Virus record (IMG/VR): IMGVR_UViG_3300014819_000003
Span: 27,276-91,275 of that record
Source of the DNA: a virus
DNA: 64,000 nucleotides
Reading direction: 5' to 3' (one strand)
The position numbers and the translations under genes are program-made. Each line of letters starts with the position of its first letter. Position 1 is the first letter of the stretch. Shown here one piece after another: positions 60,849 through 64,000 of the stretch. The notes beneath the pieces are model-generated. The model searched no databases, was not told where the DNA came from, and saw only the letters and a list, made by a program, of their open reading frames with translations.

Positions 60849-61538
60849 CTATCGCATGAAATGATAGTCCCCATCAGGGCCATTATCAGAGAACATTCCC
60901 ATACTATTAAAGCCTTGTGATGCAAGGTAGTCAATAATAACTTCTTTCTCAGGAGATCCTATATTATATTCTACATCTCTTAGTTCTACTATAAGGTGCT
61001 CGCAGGACTTTAATGATTCCGTTGCCCCCATGAGAACATCTAATTCAGCACCCTGAACATCAATTTTAATTAATTGTGGCTTATTCAACATTTTATATTT
61101 AGCGAGATCGTCGAGAGTTATTGTTGTCATTTCAACAATACTTTTATCATCAAAAAGATATTCTGCTGCTGGACTGTATTTAGGATTTTCTCTATAATAA
61201 GAGTTACCAGCAAAATTTTCGTTATTCTGATAAAACTTAATTTGTTTTCCAGATTCATTGCTAAGTGCTCCAATAAAATACTGTAGTCTACTTTCTAAAT
61301 ATAAAGTTTCAAATGCATCAGTTGCATCAAATAAAACTATCTCACTGTCTGGCCAAATCATTTCTGCTCTTTGTGTCCAATGTAGAACACACGCACCTAT
61401 GTCATATATTGTTGTAGGATAAAAATCAAATTGATGTTTTAGCCTAACTAAATAATCATGATGGTTTGTTGGTAGATTTTTATAATCACTTACCTTTTTT
61501 ATATTTTTAAGTATGCTTTCAGAGTATTGCTTTGCCAT
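60849..61538 (-). CDS. FkbM-family methyltransferase (second copy)
   Basis: A 229-residue SAM methyltransferase: TTIYDIGACVLHWTQRAE (SAM loop), IVLFDATDAFE, and the FkbM-type LIKIDVQGAELDVLMGATE. It differs clearly from the first copy, so it probably has a separate substrate. It overlaps the endonuclease gene by 20 nt. Confidence 0.85.
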   Translation of the reverse strand: MAKQYSESILKNIKKVSDYKNLPTNHHDYLVRLKHQFDFYPTTIYDIGACVLHWTQRAEMIWPDSEIVLFDATDAFETLYLESRLQYFIGALSNESGKQIKFYQNNENFAGNSYYRENPKYSPAAEYLFDDKSIVEMTTITLDDLAKYKMLNKPQLIKIDVQGAELDVLMGATESLKSCEHLIVELRDVEYNIGSPEKEVIIDYLASQGFNSMGMFSDNGPDGDYHFMR

Positions 61539-61887
61539 TAAGATATCCTATCGCTCTTTCTAATCTTAGCACATCATCCTGAAAGACACCAATGCCACGA
61601 TTACAGTTATGACATAAAAAGCCTCTAAAAGAGTCTGTTTCATGATTATGATCTACAACCCAAATACTTGCATTTCCACCAGATCCCTTTAACTGATCTT
61701 CATTCTTTAGGCATATGGGGCATATATATCCTGGATTTGGATATCCATATTGTTCTTTTAGTTCTTCTCTACGCTTTGCTAATTTTTTTGCACAGTTTTT
61801 ACACTCTGGTCTTAGATATCTTCCACCGCTAGATGGCGAAAATGCAGACTCATCTAGTTCAAACTTACACTTACTACATGTTTTCAT
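61519..61887 (-). CDS. Endonuclease VII-like resolvase
   Basis: A 122-residue His-Me finger nuclease. Zinc knuckles are C4/C7 with C29/C32. The active site is WVVDHNHETDSFRGFLC with CHNCNRGIG downstream, as in T4 gp49-type enzymes that cut branched DNA. The N-terminus carries an extra zinc finger. The ATG at 61887 lies two bases after the tRNA-Gly gene. It is the third junction nuclease of the window. Confidence 0.9.
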   Translation of the reverse strand: MKTCSKCKFELDESAFSPSSGGRYLRPECKNCAKKLAKRREELKEQYGYPNPGYICPICLKNEDQLKGSGGNASIWVVDHNHETDSFRGFLCHNCNRGIGVFQDDVLRLERAIGYLNGKAIL

Positions 61888-61889
61888 AG

Positions 61890-61960
61890 AGCGGATAGCG
61901 GGAATCGGACCCGCACATTAACCTTGGCAAGGTTACGCACTACCACTATGCAATATCCGC
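61890..61960 (-). tRNA. tRNA-Gly (GCC)
   Basis: A 71-nt cloverleaf on the minus strand: acceptor GCGGATA with TATCCGC, anticodon loop TTGCCAA giving GCC, T stem GCGGG with CCCGC. The 3' CCA is not encoded. Confidence 0.9.
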
Positions 61961-61964
61961 ATAG

Positions 61965-62038
61965 TAGAGCAGGTAGGACTTGAACCTACGATAACCGAAT
62001 TATGAGTTCGGGGCCTTGACCAACTTGGCTACTGCTCC
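61965..62038 (-). tRNA. tRNA with CAU anticodon (Met or Ile2)
   Basis: A 74-nt cloverleaf on the minus strand: acceptor GGAGCAG with CTGCTCT, anticodon stem CCGAA with TTCGG, loop CTCATAA giving CAT. The T arm reads GTAGG-TTCAAGT-CCTAC. It lacks the GGG/CCC anticodon stem of initiator tRNA. The TTCAAGT T loop is more like tRNA-Ile2, which reads AUA, common in this genome. Met is the default call. The 3' CCA is not encoded. Confidence 0.85.
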
Positions 62039-62039
62039 G

Positions 62040-62192
62040 CTATTTTTCACTAATTAACTTTTTAATATTATTAACTTTAGTATAAGCATCTCCACCAGCA
62101 TCAATTAGTTCCATAACCTCATCAAATGCTTGCTTGCGAGCCTTTTTACATCCGTTACAAGGACAGACCCAAGACTTACTTTTGTTTTCCAA
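62040..62192 (-). CDS. Small zinc-binding protein
   Basis: A 50-residue protein. TTG 62192 is chosen because it gives a short overlap with the upstream gene and places the CPCNGCKK zinc-like motif near the start. The helical rest (AFDEVMELIDAGGD) is acidic. The longer frame up to 62261 lies inside the glycosyltransferase gene. The function is unknown. Confidence 0.5.
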   Translation of the reverse strand: MENKSKSWVCPCNGCKKARKQAFDEVMELIDAGGDAYTKVNNIKKLISEK

Positions 62193-62970
62193 GGTCTTGC
62201 TTTCTCTTGATCTTACCTTCTCCAACACCAGTCCAATACATGTTGTAGTAGTTAATATCATAAGAGAATGTCTTTAGGTGTGCAACATGTGCGCCAGTAT
62301 GTGCATATGCTTGAATACCAGCCTGTTTTGCTTTTCTAAAAAATGAAACATCTTCACTAATAAATTTATTTGCTGCTTGTTGGTTTTCTCCAAATACAGA
62401 AAATTCTCCAGCAACTTCACGAACCTTTGGAACAACTGATCTATGCATTAGAACAAAACCAAAGCCAGCAACATCAACAGGAATTAATTGATTCTGTGGC
62501 ATAGGATGAATTGCTCTTGTTACATATTGGTTATCTGTGTCCATATAAAGAGCAGGTGTTGGCTCCATTAGACTTTGTTCATTTTCTTGGCTTACAAAAT
62601 ATACACCTGTTACTAGTGGTTTACTAATCTTGTCTGCTGAATCCCACAACAATTGGAATGCATCCATGCTCATGACAATATCTGAGTCTACCCACATCAA
62701 CCAATCACTTTGCATGTTATCGTACCAGTAATCAATAAGAGATTGTCTTTGTCTTGCAATTTGATTACCTTGAACACGAATACTGCTTGTTACTTTAATT
62801 CCCCTGCGCTGTGCTTCAAGCAGGGTATTTAACAAACCACTTGCAAATCTTCCTTCTACTGTACCACCATCACACCATGCAAACGATACTGTTTCCTTAT
62901 CGCTATGTCCAGATGTTGGCTTGTCTTGAATATTTTTAGGTTGTGCTTTACTAGGCTGCTTCTTGGCCAT
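62176..62970 (-). CDS. GT-A glycosyltransferase
   Basis: A 264-residue glycosyltransferase with a GT-A fold. The metal site is WLMWVDSDIVMS (DxD), followed by GVYFVSQE and a C-terminal acidic position EDVSFFRKAKQAG with a His pair (AHTGAHVAHL). The polar first 25 residues are disordered. It overlaps the 42-residue gene upstream by 20 nt. Confidence 0.85.
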   Translation of the reverse strand: MAKKQPSKAQPKNIQDKPTSGHSDKETVSFAWCDGGTVEGRFASGLLNTLLEAQRRGIKVTSSIRVQGNQIARQRQSLIDYWYDNMQSDWLMWVDSDIVMSMDAFQLLWDSADKISKPLVTGVYFVSQENEQSLMEPTPALYMDTDNQYVTRAIHPMPQNQLIPVDVAGFGFVLMHRSVVPKVREVAGEFSVFGENQQAANKFISEDVSFFRKAKQAGIQAYAHTGAHVAHLKTFSYDINYYNMYWTGVGEGKIKRKQDLGKQK

Positions 62971-63079
62971 TCTTATGCTCCTTTAGATGACGTGATAATG
63001 TATCGTGAGCAAAGATCCCCCAACGGACTTCAAGTTCTTTCCCACACTTGTCGCAAACTGCTACTCTACCTTTTTCCAT
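62951..63079 (-). CDS. C2H2-like zinc-finger microprotein, leaderless
   Basis: A 42-residue protein with CDKCG near residue 9 and H-rich spacing (SRHLKEH) near residue 32, a C2H2-like finger. The promoter is at 63086-63114 and the ATG is 6 nt past the -10, so it is leaderless. It overlaps the glycosyltransferase gene by 20 nt. It is likely a small regulator. Confidence 0.6.
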   Translation of the reverse strand: MEKGRVAVCDKCGKELEVRWGIFAHDTLSRHLKEHKNGQEAA

Positions 63080-63085
63080 AAATCT

Positions 63086-63114
63086 ATTGTACACTAACTG
63101 TTTTTATTTGTCAA
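63086..63114 (-). promoter_or_regulatory. Strong consensus promoter, leaderless type
   Basis: On the minus strand, TTGACA (plus 63109-63114), 17 nt, then TACAAT (plus 63086-63091). The ATG at 63079 begins 6 nt later. It is probably the main promoter of the right half of the cassette and the tRNAs. Confidence 0.8.
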
Positions 63115-63558
63115 TTATTCACAAATATATGAAAATGACATATGAAATTTATCTTCAGTTGCAGCATTCATTGGTGTATTAAAATCCATTGGTTCGTCGT
63201 ATCCAGATCCTGCATGTTGCCACAATGTCATAGTTGAACTGGATGGAGATAAATGTCCTTTTAGCGAATAATGTCTCAATGTTGGCGATGTATCATGTGC
63301 AGATCCACCATAAACATCTGTATGATATTTTGACGCAAATGGAATGGTTAGTGAATATTGTCCAGTTCCAAAATTTGTAACAGTTGTATATAAAACATCA
63401 ATTTGAACCATCACCCAGTTGCCAATTTTAATATATGATCCAGTTGCTGGAGTTCCAGTAAATGTAAGACCTGTACCAGACCATGTTGGACTATATGAAT
63501 TTATCTCAGTTGTAAGTCCGCCTACATCACCAAAAGCAGGATGCGTAAAACGTGCCAT
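63115..63558 (-). CDS. Short structural or fibre protein
   Basis: A 147-residue beta-rich protein (GTGLTFTGTPATGSYIKIG, MVQIDVLYTT, FGTGQYSLTIPF) of the kind seen at phage fibre tips or decoration sites. It has one cysteine near the end. The ATG overlaps the previous stop by one base. A virion role is inferred from composition. Confidence 0.55.
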   Translation of the reverse strand: MARFTHPAFGDVGGLTTEINSYSPTWSGTGLTFTGTPATGSYIKIGNWVMVQIDVLYTTVTNFGTGQYSLTIPFASKYHTDVYGGSAHDTSPTLRHYSLKGHLSPSSSTMTLWQHAGSGYDEPMDFNTPMNAATEDKFHMSFSYICE

Positions 63559-63839
63559 TAGTCTTTAGACTCCAGCCCAGTTTTAATAACTGCAGCAGTT
63601 AATCCGCTTGTGGAAGCAACAATGTAGAGGTGATCTTTCGACGGTAGTTCAAAAGATATTGAATGATTAGGAAGAATCCTAAATCCATAACTAGATGTTG
63701 TAACTCCCTCGCCACCTACATAAACATATCCTGCGGAATTATTATTTTGGATCGTAATATCAAAGCCAGAGTGAGTGGAACCAGGAGTTAGTTTGGTTGC
63801 GCTATCACTAGCGAGTGTATATATCTGATGTTCTGTCAT
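63558..63839 (-). CDS. Small beta-rich structural protein
   Basis: A 93-residue beta-rich protein (GFDITIQNNNSAGYVYVGGEG, FRILPNHSISFEL) resembling short jelly-roll capsid decoration or fibre proteins. It overlaps the upstream gene by 4 nt. It may form a complex with the next gene product. Confidence 0.55.
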   Translation of the reverse strand: MTEHQIYTLASDSATKLTPGSTHSGFDITIQNNNSAGYVYVGGEGVTTSSYGFRILPNHSISFELPSKDHLYIVASTSGLTAAVIKTGLESKD

Positions 63840-64000
63840 GGCTCTATTTTATCATCCTTGTTAACTATATCGTAATGATATGCATCAGAGTCTTCTGTAA
63901 TCCATTTAGCAGCGTCTTCTACGTCCCATTTGCGGGTATTGATCAAGCGATGTATAACAGGCTTACCAGGCTTAGTAGTAAAAGAAGGCTCTAGAGCAAA
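63836..64000 (-). CDS. C-terminal end of an unidentified protein (partial)
   Basis: The frame runs in from the right edge and stops with TGA at 63836-63838, giving 54 residues. It has a basic stretch (TTKPGKPVIHRLINTRKWD) and an acidic end. It overlaps the next gene by 4 nt (ATGA). The start lies outside the window and no family is recognised. Confidence 0.55.
   Translation of the reverse strand, partial: FALEPSFTTKPGKPVIHRLINTRKWDVEDAAKWITEDSDAYHYDIVNKDDKIEP

Noticed and set aside
1-64000. CRISPR arrays, integrase, transposase or insertion sequence
   Set aside because: No regularly spaced repeats, no integrase or transposase motifs and no flanking inverted repeats were noticed while reading.

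Overview
The window is most of the genome of an AT-rich tailed phage with siphovirus architecture. It has a portal, a protease/scaffold gene, an HK97-type capsid, a neck, a major tail protein, two tail chaperones, a 3107-residue tape measure and several baseplate or fibre genes. A WhiB regulator, a DUF7455-type zinc protein and a set of genes that appear to be transcribed without a leader point to an actinobacterial host. The low GC suggests a streamlined aquatic lineage, but that is inference. No integrase, excisionase pair or CRISPR array was seen, so a lytic lifestyle is likely. Both window ends cut genes.

Layout, plus strand. Positions 1-9.6 kb hold head, neck and major tail genes. Positions 9.7-27 kb hold the tape measure, baseplate and fibres. 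Positions 27-38.5 kb hold DNA metabolism: DnaB-like helicase, primase, probable ssDNA-binding protein, DnaE polymerase, MazG-like enzyme, RecA-like recombinase, two junction-resolvase candidates and a Cas4-like nuclease. Positions 38.5-40.8 kb hold both terminase subunits, far from the portal. Positions 40.8-47.5 kb hold exported proteins, a lysis cassette (holin-like proteins, lipoprotein, CHAP endolysin), an HslV-like hydrolase, a secreted subtilase and an Hsp20. Positions 47.6-55.1 kb hold about twenty-two small genes, among them SNase, thioredoxin, a glycosyltransferase, WhiB, a DNA-glycosylase and XapX.

Minus strand, 55.2-64 kb. This is mainly a carbohydrate cassette: five glycosyltransferase-like genes, a PIG-L/LmbE deacetylase and two FkbM methyltransferases. 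It also holds two tRNA genes, an endonuclease VII and short structural-looking proteins. One plus-strand Stealth-like gene sits inside it, and two abutting divergent promoters separate it from the genes on its left.

Expression signals are unusually legible. Extended -10 boxes (TGnTATAAT type), and a few full TTGACA-17-TATAAT promoters, precede about twenty genes. In about eight cases the ATG lies only 6-7 nt past the -10, which predicts leaderless mRNAs. The major capsid, major tail, short tail chaperone, probable SSB and secreted surface-protein genes have strong SD sites and C-richer codons; some also have their own promoter or terminator. Points most worth following are a HAD-phosphatase-like domain inside the tape measure, G and GT tail chaperones made as paralogous genes instead of by frameshift, a nested scaffold start, an AUA-start candidate, and the HslV-like/subtilase/Hsp20 cluster.
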